From: DASWUD01 sp036401755
GTDB lineage: Bacteria; Pseudomonadota; Gammaproteobacteria; Thiohalomonadales; Thiohalomonadaceae
Reading direction: 5' to 3'
DNA: 7,953 nucleotides
Assembly (NCBI GenBank): GCA_036401755.1
Contig: DASWUD010000047.1
Span: forward strand, 1-7,953
Shown piece after piece: positions 1 to 7,818 of this stretch. The notes beneath the pieces are model-generated. The model ran no database searches and was not told where the DNA came from. It saw only the letters and a program-made list of their open reading frames with translations. The position numbers and the translations under genes were made by a program. Position 1 is the first letter of the stretch; each line of letters begins with the position of its first letter.

Positions 1-2384
1 CGGGCGGCCTGGAGAGCCGCAGCCTCACCCGCGAGGTGCTCGAAAAGGGACGGCGCGGCGATATCGATCTGCACAAACTGCTACAACAGGATCTCACCGG
101 CGATCTCGGCGCGCTGGAACACTATCTGGATCAGGCGCGCACCGCACAGCGGCTGCACAACCAATTGCACAGCCATTGGCGTGAGCGGCGCGACGGGCAA
201 CCGAGCCTGCGCGATCGCCTCGCTGCTCTCCATAGCGAACGGACACGCCGCTACGAGCAGTGCAACGGTCAGCAGCGCCAGAAGCAGGCGGAGATTGAAC
301 GGCTCGAAGCGCGCCAGGTGAACTATCCGCCCCATGTGGAGCGGGCGCTGGCAGTGATTCGTGCGCAGTTGCCCAAGGCCGATCCGCGCGTGCTGTGCGA
401 TCACATCGAGGTGAAAGACCCGCGCTGGCAATCGGCCATCGAAGGATATCTGGGCGGAGCACGCTTCGGCATCATCGTCCACCCCGATTATGAGGCGGAG
501 GCGATCCGCCTGGTGCGCGCCATGCCGGGACGCGACAACAAGGCGCGTGTCATCCAGGGCCACAAGGCCAGCGAGGATGCCGCGCGCATCACCCTCGACA
601 GCGATTCCGTCGTCCACGTGCTCGATTTCAGCCACGCCCTCGCGCGCGACTATTTCATCGCCAGCTACGGCAGCGTGGTGCGCGTCGACTCCGCCGAGGC
701 TTTACGTCATACCCGGCGCGGACTCACCGCCGACGGCATGGCCTCGGGCAACTACACCCTGTTCCGCTGCGACCTGCCCGACAGCGAATTGGTGTTTGGT
801 GTGGCCGCACGTGAACGAGCCCTGGCTGCCAAACGCCAGGAATTGGAACAGCTGGTGCGCGATTGGCAGCAGGCGAACGACCAGATGCAGGAGAGCGCGC
901 GGCTGCTCGATGCGGTAGATCGCATCGAACCGTTGAGCCATGCCGATACGGTCACCGCGATGATCGAGGTGCGGCGTGAACTGGCGCGCCTCGAAGAGCT
1001 GCTCGCCAACCTCGACCTGGGTGAACACCGCGACATCGAACAGCGGCTGACGCAGCTGAAAGAGGAGTCGAAACGCTGGCGCGAGCAGCACGAACAGCTC
1101 ACCCGCGAAAGCGGTGCGGTGGCGAGCCGTCTCACCGATGCAGATCAGGCGGTGCAAGAGCTGGCCGATGCGCAGGAGAGCTTCGCCACTCGCGCCGAGG
1201 CGTGCGAGAACGAGCTGCACCATCTGCAATCGATCTGGCCGGACTTCGATGCCGAGGCGGCACTCGACAACGCCGACAAGCAGGCTCGCGAGGGCGACCC
1301 CAAACAGTTCCAGGAACTCCATAAGGAGATCACTACCGCCCTGCACAAGAGCGAGCGCGAACTGGAGCAGTCGATCCTGCGCCACAACGGCCACTGCCGC
1401 CCCGGCGATGCCGTCTTCTATAGCGGCTTCGAGAGCGATTATGACACCACCCTGTTCCAGCGCATCTGCGGCGTGCGCCAGGAGCTCGACCGCGTCTACA
1501 ATCTGCTCAGCAACAACATCCTGGTGGACAAGCATGCCCAACTGGCGCTGCTCAAGGCGAGCTTCAACAACACCTTCGTCACCCACCTCTGCCACCAGAT
1601 CCACCAAGCCATCAAGGAGGGGGAGCGACAGATCGAGCAGCTCAACCGCGAATTGCAACACCATCGCTTTGGCGCCGACCGCGAGACCTTCCGCTTCGCC
1701 AGCGAATGGCTGCCGGAGTTTCGCGACTACGCGCGCTTCTTCGAGGAGGTGGTGCGCAACCCCACCCTCGGCGAAGAGACCTCGCTGTTCGACGCGCAGT
1801 TCGGCAGCCGCTCCGCCAGGGTGCGCGACGAGCTGATGGCGCTGCTGCTCGACGAGGACGAGCACAAGGCGCTGCGCCAGCTGGAGCGCCTCTCCGATTA
1901 CCGCAACTATCGCCGCTACGAGATTTATAAAGAAGTCGAAGGTAAGGCGCCGATCCCGCTGTCCGAGTATGGCACCGGCAGCGGCGGCCAGCTGGAGACC
2001 CCCGCCTACATCATCCGCTCTGCCGCCATCACCTCGGCGTTCCGTTTCGCCGAGGGGCAGAACCATCTGCGCATGGTGCTGGTGGACGAGGCGTTCATGC
2101 ACATGGACGAGATGCGCTCACGCGAAGTGATCAACTACCTCACCCAGTCGCTCGGCCTGCAGCTGGGGGTCATCCTGCCCACCAGCAAGTGCGGCCCGGT
2201 CATGGACCTGATCAGCAACGAATTCACCTTCGCCAAGGTGCCGAGCAGCCCGCGCGGCCAGCTGCGCACCCGCGTGCTGGTGGATAGAAAGGTGTGCAAC
2301 CACGAACGCATCACCGAGTTGTGGGAGCATCACCGCCGCACCGTCTATCAGCAGGCGGAGCTCGACTTCATGGAAGGGATCTAG
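1..2384 (+). CDS. jetC: Wadjet SMC/MukB-like ATPase JetC, 5' end outside the window
   Basis: This is the C-terminal 793 residues of an SMC-like ATPase; the frame is open from base 3 with no stop, so the N-terminal Walker A part lies to the left. What is seen: a charged coiled-coil arm (about 3-330), a globular hinge-like segment (about 333-820), a long returning coiled coil with a head-proximal region, then the C-terminal ATPase half. This half carries an ABC signature GTGSGGQ at 1971-1991, a Walker B strand MVLVDEAF at 2073-2096 (Asp 2085-2087, Glu 2088-2090) and a D-loop MDE directly after it. In the family, JetA, JetB and JetC form a MukBEF-like complex that extrudes DNA loops and detects small circular DNA in the cytoplasm. 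The JetD-type gene six bases downstream is the main reason for choosing JetC over SbcC, MukB or a housekeeping MksB. The Wadjet subtype cannot be settled without JetA and JetB. Confidence 0.88.
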   Translation, partial: GGLESRSLTREVLEKGRRGDIDLHKLLQQDLTGDLGALEHYLDQARTAQRLHNQLHSHWRERRDGQPSLRDRLAALHSERTRRYEQCNGQQRQKQAEIERLEARQVNYPPHVERALAVIRAQLPKADPRVLCDHIEVKDPRWQSAIEGYLGGARFGIIVHPDYEAEAIRLVRAMPGRDNKARVIQGHKASEDAARITLDSDSVVHVLDFSHALARDYFIASYGSVVRVDSAEALRHTRRGLTADGMASGNYTLFRCDLPDSELVFGVAARERALAAKRQELEQLVRDWQQANDQMQESARLLDAVDRIEPLSHADTVTAMIEVRRELARLEELLANLDLGEHRDIEQRLTQLKEESKRWREQHEQLTRESGAVASRLTDADQAVQELADAQESFATRAEACENELHHLQSIWPDFDAEAALDNADKQAREGDPKQFQELHKEITTALHKSERELEQSILRHNGHCRPGDAVFYSGFESDYDTTLFQRICGVRQELDRVYNLLSNNILVDKHAQLALLKASFNNTFVTHLCHQIHQAIKEGERQIEQLNRELQHHRFGADRETFRFASEWLPEFRDYARFFEEVVRNPTLGEETSLFDAQFGSRSARVRDELMALLLDEDEHKALRQLERLSDYRNYRRYEIYKEVEGKAPIPLSEYGTGSGGQLETPAYIIRSAAITSAFRFAEGQNHLRMVLVDEAFMHMDEMRSREVINYLTQSLGLQLGVILPTSKCGPVMDLISNEFTFAKVPSSPRGQLRTRVLVDRKVCNHERITELWEHHRRTVYQQAELDFMEGI

Positions 2385-2390
2385 CCTGTC

Positions 2391-3521
2391 ATGAAGAGTC
2401 TACCCGCCCGGCCGCGCTGGCTCGACGATGAAGCGGAGATCACCGCCCTGCTCCACGCGGTAGTCGATCGTTTCGACAGCCAGTCAAGCGAGGCGCGCAC
2501 CAAGAACATCCATCTTTCCGCGGAGCGTTTTCTTCCCTCACTGAAGCGGCTTAATGAGAATGCCGATCAGCAGTGGCAGCTGATTGAATCGTTGCAGCGG
2601 CTCGGCATATTACATATCAAGCCGGGCAGGCGTTCGCTGCTGGACGCGCCGTGGAGCAGCGCCAAGCTCGCCTTCCCACCTCAAGCAGAAACAGCGCTAC
2701 GCCACTGGCTGAAAAGGCCTGTCCTCACCAACGAACTCGCTACATGGCGCGAAATGGTCTGCCGGTATGCCCACGCCTTTCCCGGTGATATCGAGGTTCT
2801 ACTGCGCCGACGGCTGGTGATCCCTGACCACAACGATCACGAAACTCTCGATGCTTTGGCACGTATTGCTCATTTCAGCTCGCCAATCACGCTGCGCCAG
2901 CTGAGCGCCGCCCTTTTTCGTGGTGATTCCAAGCTGCTCGACGAGCGCGAGGAGATGCTCCGCGCCCTCTTTCCCAAGCTGTCCATCCGCCAGCGTGCCA
3001 TCGTGGTGGCGGTACACCTGCCTGCCAACATCGATGGGGTGTTGTTCATAGAAAATCAGGAGAGTTATATCGCCGCCACCGAGGGCAACCTTCCCGAGGC
3101 GCAACGCCTCGCCCTGGTCTATGCTGCTGGTTTCCGCGGTAGCGCCGAGCGTATTCGCGAGGCAGGTGGTGCTCTGCTCCACTATAACGGCCCCGGGGTA
3201 GGAGAGTGGCGCAGTCAATTCGAAGAGTGGTGGATGAAGCAGAAAGAACTAACGATGAAAGCCTATTTCTTTGGTGATCTCGACTTTTCAGGAATGCAGA
3301 TCCTCGCTGCGCTGCGCCGTCGCTTCGATGCCGTGCAGGCATGGCAGCCGGGTTATGGTGAACTGCTGACAAGGGTGCTCGCTGAAGGGGGGCACACGCC
3401 AAATGCAGCCGACAAACAACGGCAAATCGATCCGGAGAGAACGGGTTGCATCTATGCCGATGAGGTATTGCTGCCAGCCATGCGCACTCACGGCTTTCTG
3501 GATCAAGAGGTTATGTTCTGA
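2391..3521 (+). CDS. jetD: Wadjet nuclease subunit JetD (DUF3322/DUF2220, Toprim)
   Basis: This 376-residue protein has the two-part layout of JetD: an N-terminal DNA-arm region (about 1-190, DUF3322-like) and a C-terminal Toprim nuclease region (about 200-376, DUF2220-like). The Toprim motifs are visible: a glutamate in LFIENQESY (Glu221) and the acidic pair in FFGDLDFSG (Asp296, Asp298), which in the family bind the metal ions for DNA cleavage. JetD is the effector that cuts circular plasmid DNA after JetABC has extruded it; MksG is the equivalent in MksBEFG systems. The ATG is six bases after the jetC stop, and a purine-rich GAAGGGA inside the jetC end, 11 bases upstream, is a rather distant ribosome site, so translational coupling is likely. 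The length is near that usual for the family, and all motifs are present, so the subunit appears intact. Confidence 0.9.
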   Translation: MKSLPARPRWLDDEAEITALLHAVVDRFDSQSSEARTKNIHLSAERFLPSLKRLNENADQQWQLIESLQRLGILHIKPGRRSLLDAPWSSAKLAFPPQAETALRHWLKRPVLTNELATWREMVCRYAHAFPGDIEVLLRRRLVIPDHNDHETLDALARIAHFSSPITLRQLSAALFRGDSKLLDEREEMLRALFPKLSIRQRAIVVAVHLPANIDGVLFIENQESYIAATEGNLPEAQRLALVYAAGFRGSAERIREAGGALLHYNGPGVGEWRSQFEEWWMKQKELTMKAYFFGDLDFSGMQILAALRRRFDAVQAWQPGYGELLTRVLAEGGHTPNAADKQRQIDPERTGCIYADEVLLPAMRTHGFLDQEVMF

Positions 3522-3529
3522 GTTGCGAA

Positions 3530-5758
3530 TTATTTGACGACACTCAAACGCCGCCGTGGCTGCCTGTCGAAGCCCGGCTCGGGTTCCCCCAGATAATCAC
3601 CCTGCGCATAGTCGACGCCAATCTCACGCAACACCAGCAGCGTCTCGTCGTTGGGCACGAACTTGGCGACAGTCTCCATACCAAGTTCCTTGGCCATGGA
3701 GACTATCGAGGTAATGGTGATTTTGTCGACGGGATCGAGCGCAACACGTTCGATGAGGGCGCCGTGGATTTTCAGGCAGTGCACCGGAAACTGCTTCAGA
3801 TAGCTGAATGAGGCAAATCCCGCGCCGAAGTCGTCGATAGCGAAACGCAGCCCCATGGCCGATAATTTTTGCACGGCGGGCCGCAACCGCTCCAGATGAC
3901 GCACCGCCACCTGCTCGCTCACCTCGAAGATGATCTGCTGTGGCTTTACTTTGTGGCCGGCCAGCAACTCTTCCACGAGGGTGATGAAGGTATCGTCATT
4001 GAAGATGTGACCCGAACAGTTCACAGACAGGACCATCTCCTCATCGTGAACCTCCTCCAACATCTCGAAGGCCTTGCACACCACATATCGGTCCAGCTCT
4101 GGCATCAAGCCAAAACGCTCCATCGCCGGAAAGAAGCCACCCGGAACAAGCACGCCGTGGCGGGCATCGGGCAGGCGCAACAGGACCTCGTAAATCCGTG
4201 CCGTCTGTCCCCTTAATCCCGTCAGCGGCTGAAAGTAGAAACGGAACTGCTCGTTTGCTATCGCCTCCTTAAGACGCTCATACCAGCCGCTGTCGTAATC
4301 CTCTTCGCGACTTGAGATATCGGGCTGATACATAAAGTAGCGGTTGCGTCCCTGGGATTTGGCCTCGTGCACTGCCATATCCGCTTGCTTCAGATAGTGA
4401 TGGGGAGTGGCACGGCCATCGGTAATCATGGCGATACCGACACTGAAATGGATCTTGAGGGCATCGACCCCTTCATAAAAGGTGAAATCCTGCATATTAC
4501 CTACGAGCGCTGCGCCAATATCCTGAGCACTTTTGCGATTGACATTGCGTACCAGCGCCACGAACTCATCACCCCCAAAGCGAGCTATCACATCGCCATC
4601 GCGTAGTCGCTTGCGCAAGATATCAGCGATCTGCACCAGCAGACGATCGCCTGCGGCGTGACCGTAGGTGTCGTTGATATGTTTGAAACGATCCAGGTCG
4701 AAGAAGAAAAGCGCGCTGCTTACCTTCTGTTCCCCAATTCGCGCCAGCTCCTCTTCAAGCAGTTCGATGAAGTGCTTGCGATTGACAAGACCGGTGAGCG
4801 AGTCATGATTTGCCATGCGCCGCAGGGTTTCATCGCGCTCGCGCAAGGCACCAATGGTGGTGTTGAGGGCGCGCCCGATCTGGACGATCTCACGGTCGCC
4901 GCTACTTTCGACCGTGACGTCGATTTCGCCGTTGGCAAGACGCGAGAGGGGTTCCTGCAGACGCAACAGTGGGCGCAGGGCCCAGCGGATCATCACCCTT
5001 CCGACGATTGCAGCAAGAAACATCAGGATGGCGATGATGGCACTGGCATAGGAGAGGTTGCGATTGAGTTGCCGGGTGGCCGCGCTATAGTCCAGGATGA
5101 TGCTGATATACCCGATGACCTCTTTTTTCTCTCTAACGGTGTTGTCTAAACTGAAGTTGAGCAAACCGTCAGAGGCGATCGATTTGACCAGCAACGGGGC
5201 GACAACATGCACCCGAGCCTCTGTCCCACTCTCGAACTCGAAATATTTTCCCTGCTCCTGCACTTTGGCCGAGACACGTTCAATCAGTGCAGGATCGATC
5301 ATCCGGAAGTGTTCGTTCTCGACACCGCGCCGGCGATATTCGACGATCACGTTCTCCCCGCTGGCATCGAGATAACGCACACCAAGCACCTCAGAAAAAT
5401 TACGCAGGTCGTTGATGCTATCCTTCAAAGTGTCAGGTGAGCTGGAGACATAAAATGGAATCCCCATCTCGTCGAGCTTGACCACCCACCCTTCGGCCTG
5501 ATTACGCAAGCTAGACTCGATCACTGAATTTGCGGCGTACCACATTGCGGCAATAACCAGTACATAGACAATCAACGCCCAGACGAATTGCAGCAGCAAA
5601 ATACGATTGGCGAGACTGCGCGGCCCCTTTGCCGCAATTTTTTCGCCGCTTGCGGCTATCTTGCCCATCTCCTCTGTACGACGATGGCCCAATCGTGCCG
5701 TCACGTCGAGAAATCCGGCAATGAAGCGTTTTCCCAAGTGGGATAAATCATCGGGCAT
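3530..5758 (-). CDS. Membrane HAMP-GGDEF-EAL protein with degenerate EAL site
   Basis: This 742-residue inner-membrane cyclic-di-GMP protein has, in order: a cytoplasmic N-terminus of about 50 residues, a first membrane segment (about 52-78), a periplasmic sensor region (about 80-235), a second membrane segment (about 237-258), HAMP (about 258-310), GGDEF (about 312-475) and EAL (about 492-735). The cyclase motif RFGGDEF (GGDEF at 395-399) is canonical, and an RxxD inhibitory site (Arg386, Asp389) sits exactly five residues before it, so diguanylate cyclase activity with product inhibition is likely. In the EAL domain Glu524, Asn580, Glu612, Asp642-Asp643, Lys663 and Gln719 are kept, but the usual AEGVE motif reads AKFVP (698-702), losing two acidic active-site residues. 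The phosphodiesterase is therefore probably weak or dead. The start at 5758 is preferred over in-frame codons up to 5851 because AGGAAG lies 7 bases upstream (5766-5771) and the longer version would overlap the upstream gene by about 100 bases. Confidence 0.9.
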   Translation of the reverse strand: MPDDLSHLGKRFIAGFLDVTARLGHRRTEEMGKIAASGEKIAAKGPRSLANRILLLQFVWALIVYVLVIAAMWYAANSVIESSLRNQAEGWVVKLDEMGIPFYVSSSPDTLKDSINDLRNFSEVLGVRYLDASGENVIVEYRRRGVENEHFRMIDPALIERVSAKVQEQGKYFEFESGTEARVHVVAPLLVKSIASDGLLNFSLDNTVREKKEVIGYISIILDYSAATRQLNRNLSYASAIIAILMFLAAIVGRVMIRWALRPLLRLQEPLSRLANGEIDVTVESSGDREIVQIGRALNTTIGALRERDETLRRMANHDSLTGLVNRKHFIELLEEELARIGEQKVSSALFFFDLDRFKHINDTYGHAAGDRLLVQIADILRKRLRDGDVIARFGGDEFVALVRNVNRKSAQDIGAALVGNMQDFTFYEGVDALKIHFSVGIAMITDGRATPHHYLKQADMAVHEAKSQGRNRYFMYQPDISSREEDYDSGWYERLKEAIANEQFRFYFQPLTGLRGQTARIYEVLLRLPDARHGVLVPGGFFPAMERFGLMPELDRYVVCKAFEMLEEVHDEEMVLSVNCSGHIFNDDTFITLVEELLAGHKVKPQQIIFEVSEQVAVRHLERLRPAVQKLSAMGLRFAIDDFGAGFASFSYLKQFPVHCLKIHGALIERVALDPVDKITITSIVSMAKELGMETVAKFVPNDETLLVLREIGVDYAQGDYLGEPEPGFDRQPRRRLSVVK

Positions 5759-6737
5759 TGAGGTACTTCCTGTATTGCTCCGGAACGATGAGGCCAAATC
5801 GTTTGACCATAACCGGATTGATATGAACGACCGTCTCATCGAGTGGCACAATTACCGGCCCGGGGATCTGTGTCTTGTGTTCAGCACGTTCGAGGCGCTC
5901 GATGACCTTTGCGGCAATGTCGTGATTGTTGGTGGTAAAGCTGAGTAAACCACCCAGATCCAACAGGTCATCATTGAAAACGGCCACCTCTTTGCCTCGA
6001 CGTGCGCCGAAGGTCAGGACCTCACGCAAAACGATGCCGCTCAAGACGCGGTTGTCGGGCCAGATCCAATAGCCTTGCACACTGTCGGCGACGCTCTTAG
6101 AAACCACCAGCAGTTCCTTGTCGGAACCAACCACACGGTGAAGCAGTGTTATCCCCTTCGCCTTGGCCGCTGCGCGCGCCAGCCGCACATAATCTTCCAG
6201 TCCTGGGCCGGTTATGATGGCCACCTGCTTGAGCGCGGGAGAGATGCTTTTCCAGATGGCGAAGCTTTTTTCGAAGGAGGGAAGCATTGCCACCCCCTTG
6301 TAGTTCGCCGCGGCCAGGTGATTTTCCGAGTAATTGAACACTTGACTGAAGATCACCTGACGCCCTTCGAGTCCTTTGGCGGCAATCGCCGCATCGAGTC
6401 CCACCGCCACTACCTGGGAACGTGATGATTGGTCAATTTCTGCCAGCGTCCTGGCATCAAGCTCGCGGTAACCCTTGAGATACCAGCTTTTGGCGCGGGC
6501 ACCGAGCCGGGTGGCAATGGCATTGGCGACCTCGCGGTACGCGGGTATATCAGAAGAGACCAGGATTGCCACTTCGGGGGGAGGTAGGGGGGCTACTTTT
6601 GTGGGGGCGACCACAGGCTCCGGCGCAGGCTCCTGTGCCTTCACAGGGGGCATCGGTGGCGGTGGCTCCTCCCGTTGCGGTTGCTGGACACAACCTGCAA
6701 GCAGGAGAAGCAGGATGTAGGGCAATAGCCTGCGCAT
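5748..6737 (-). CDS. Lipoprotein resembling an ABC substrate-binding protein
   Basis: This 329-residue protein begins with a short signal peptide (MRRLLPY, then a leucine run) ending in the lipobox LAGC with Cys16. Valine at +2 rather than aspartate fits outer-membrane sorting if the host uses the Lol rule. Residues about 20-54 are a proline-rich tether. The rest (about 55-329) reads as a two-lobe periplasmic-binding fold similar to the ABC_sub_bind family (PF04392), a call made from overall pattern rather than one diagnostic motif. No permease or ATPase gene is adjacent. The gene instead runs into the GGDEF-EAL gene with an 11-base overlap (5748-5758), so it is more likely a sensor or ligand-presenting partner than a transporter part. 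The ligand is unknown. GGAAG (6747-6751) lies 9 bases before the ATG and supports this start. Confidence 0.82.
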   Translation of the reverse strand: MRRLLPYILLLLLAGCVQQPQREEPPPPMPPVKAQEPAPEPVVAPTKVAPLPPPEVAILVSSDIPAYREVANAIATRLGARAKSWYLKGYRELDARTLAEIDQSSRSQVVAVGLDAAIAAKGLEGRQVIFSQVFNYSENHLAAANYKGVAMLPSFEKSFAIWKSISPALKQVAIITGPGLEDYVRLARAAAKAKGITLLHRVVGSDKELLVVSKSVADSVQGYWIWPDNRVLSGIVLREVLTFGARRGKEVAVFNDDLLDLGGLLSFTTNNHDIAAKVIERLERAEHKTQIPGPVIVPLDETVVHINPVMVKRFGLIVPEQYRKYLNAR

Positions 6738-6767
6738 CTTATTTTTCTTCCATGACTCGTTCTAATC

Positions 6768-6796
6768 ATTTAATAGTAATAATACGCTATATGCAA
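6768..6796 (-). promoter_or_regulatory. Candidate sigma-70 promoter for the lipoprotein/GGDEF-EAL operon
   Basis: Read on the minus strand, TTGCAT (6791-6796) and TTAAAT (6768-6773) are separated by exactly 17 bases in an AT-rich stretch, and would start transcription roughly 25 bases before the lipoprotein ATG. The -35 box matches consensus at three of six positions and the -10 box at four of six. The call rests on spacing, position and base composition, and is tentative. Confidence 0.35.
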
Positions 6797-6908
6797 TATC
6801 GCTGATTTATCACAGGTTAATGGAGGTCCAATTCCCCCCTCCCCTTGTAATTAACCCGGAGCTCCATTAGCCTGCCCCGTTTCAAATCTGCTCAGCACAG
6901 GAGAGACC

Positions 6909-7817
6909 ATGGCTACCTCGCTCGCGACACTCAACCGGGATTTTGCCATCAAGGACAAGCTGCACTTCGTAGAGGGGGCCGGCGGTCTGCTGCTTGCCGA
7001 GGTAACTACGCGCCACGGCAAGGCCACCATCGCACTGCAGGGGGCCCACGTCATGACCTTTACCCCCGAGGGCGAGCACCCCGTGATCTGGTTGAGTGAT
7101 TTCGCCAAGTTTGGCCGCGGTAAGTCGATTCGTGGCGGCGTGCCGGTCTGCTGGCCCTGGTTCGGTCCCCATGTCAGCGATCCCAAACTCCCTGGCCATG
7201 GCTATGCGCGTACCGTGGACTGGCGCCTCGTCCAGGTGCAGTCCCTCTCCGAGGACCGCCTGCGCCTCGAATTCGAACTGGAGGAGAGCAGCGCCACCCG
7301 CGCCCAGTGGCCACACCGCACCCCGGTACGCAACATCATCACCGTCGGCCGAGCGCTGGAGGTGGAGCTGGTCACCACCAATGCGGGCGACCAGCCTGTC
7401 ACGCTCGGTGACGCCCTCCACACCTACTTCAAGGTGGGAGATGTTCGCACCGTCACCATTCACGGCCTGGAGGGGTGCGACTACCTGGACAAGGTGGATG
7501 GTGGCCAGCGCAAACACCAGTCTGGCGCAGTCACCATCGGTCAGGAGGTGGATCGCATCTACCTCAACACCGGCAACAGCTGTGAAATCCGCGATCCCTC
7601 TTTGCAGCGCCGCATCAAGATCAGCAGCAGCGGTAGCCGCTCCACCGTGGTCTGGAATCCGTGGATCGAGAAGGCCAACAAGATGGGGGATTTTGGCCCC
7701 GACGGCTATCTGGGCATGGTTTGTGTCGAAACCGCCAACGCCGCCGAGGATGTGATCCTGCTCGCCCCCGGCCAGGTCCACCGCCTGGTGGCGCGCTACG
7801 AGGTGGCACCGCTCTAA
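6909..7817 (+). CDS. D-hexose-6-phosphate mutarotase (YeaD-type, aldose 1-epimerase fold)
   Basis: This 302-residue cytoplasmic enzyme belongs to the galactose-mutarotase-like superfamily, in the branch that interconverts the alpha and beta anomers of glucose 6-phosphate and related hexose 6-phosphates. Visible family landmarks are the loop IRGGVPVCWPWFG (74-86) with Arg75, HGYAR (97-101), the strand ALHTYFKVGD with His171, and VCVETAN with Glu274. His171 and Glu274 correspond in position to the catalytic acid/base pair of the family. Length is normal and the protein looks complete. The ATG is well supported by AGGAG at 6899-6903, five bases upstream. It is transcribed away from the lipoprotein operon, and a TTGTAA at 6845-6850 is the only -35-like element noticed, without a convincing -10 partner. 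Downstream it is met at once by an insertion-sequence end, so any original downstream neighbour has been separated from it. Confidence 0.9.
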   Translation: MATSLATLNRDFAIKDKLHFVEGAGGLLLAEVTTRHGKATIALQGAHVMTFTPEGEHPVIWLSDFAKFGRGKSIRGGVPVCWPWFGPHVSDPKLPGHGYARTVDWRLVQVQSLSEDRLRLEFELEESSATRAQWPHRTPVRNIITVGRALEVELVTTNAGDQPVTLGDALHTYFKVGDVRTVTIHGLEGCDYLDKVDGGQRKHQSGAVTIGQEVDRIYLNTGNSCEIRDPSLQRRIKISSSGSRSTVVWNPWIEKANKMGDFGPDGYLGMVCVETANAAEDVILLAPGQVHRLVARYEVAPL

Positions 7818-7818
7818 A

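Noticed and set aside
36..38. GTG as a possible start of the SMC-like gene.
   Set aside because: The frame is open back to the window edge, and the Walker A part needed for the ATPase is missing, so this is an internal valine codon of a gene that starts further left.
702..2102. A long open frame (466 codons) on the minus strand inside jetC.
   Set aside because: It lies wholly opposite the well-supported jetC reading frame, has no recognisable domain, and its repetitive Leu/Ala/Val/Gln composition is typical of the antisense of GC-rich coiled-coil coding sequence.
5759..5851. A longer N-terminus for the GGDEF-EAL protein starting at 5851.
   Set aside because: It would overlap the lipoprotein gene by about 100 bases and has no supporting ribosome site or family-like sequence, whereas the ATG at 5758 has AGGAAG 7 bases upstream.
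6829..6845. A C-rich run in the divergent spacer as a possible structured regulatory element.
   Set aside because: The run has no matching G-rich partner nearby to form a hairpin, and nothing resembling a riboswitch or terminator could be drawn.
6882..7781. A 299-codon open frame on the minus strand opposite the mutarotase.
   Set aside because: The plus-strand mutarotase has clear family motifs and a strong ribosome site; the antisense frame shows no family pattern and is best explained by codon bias.
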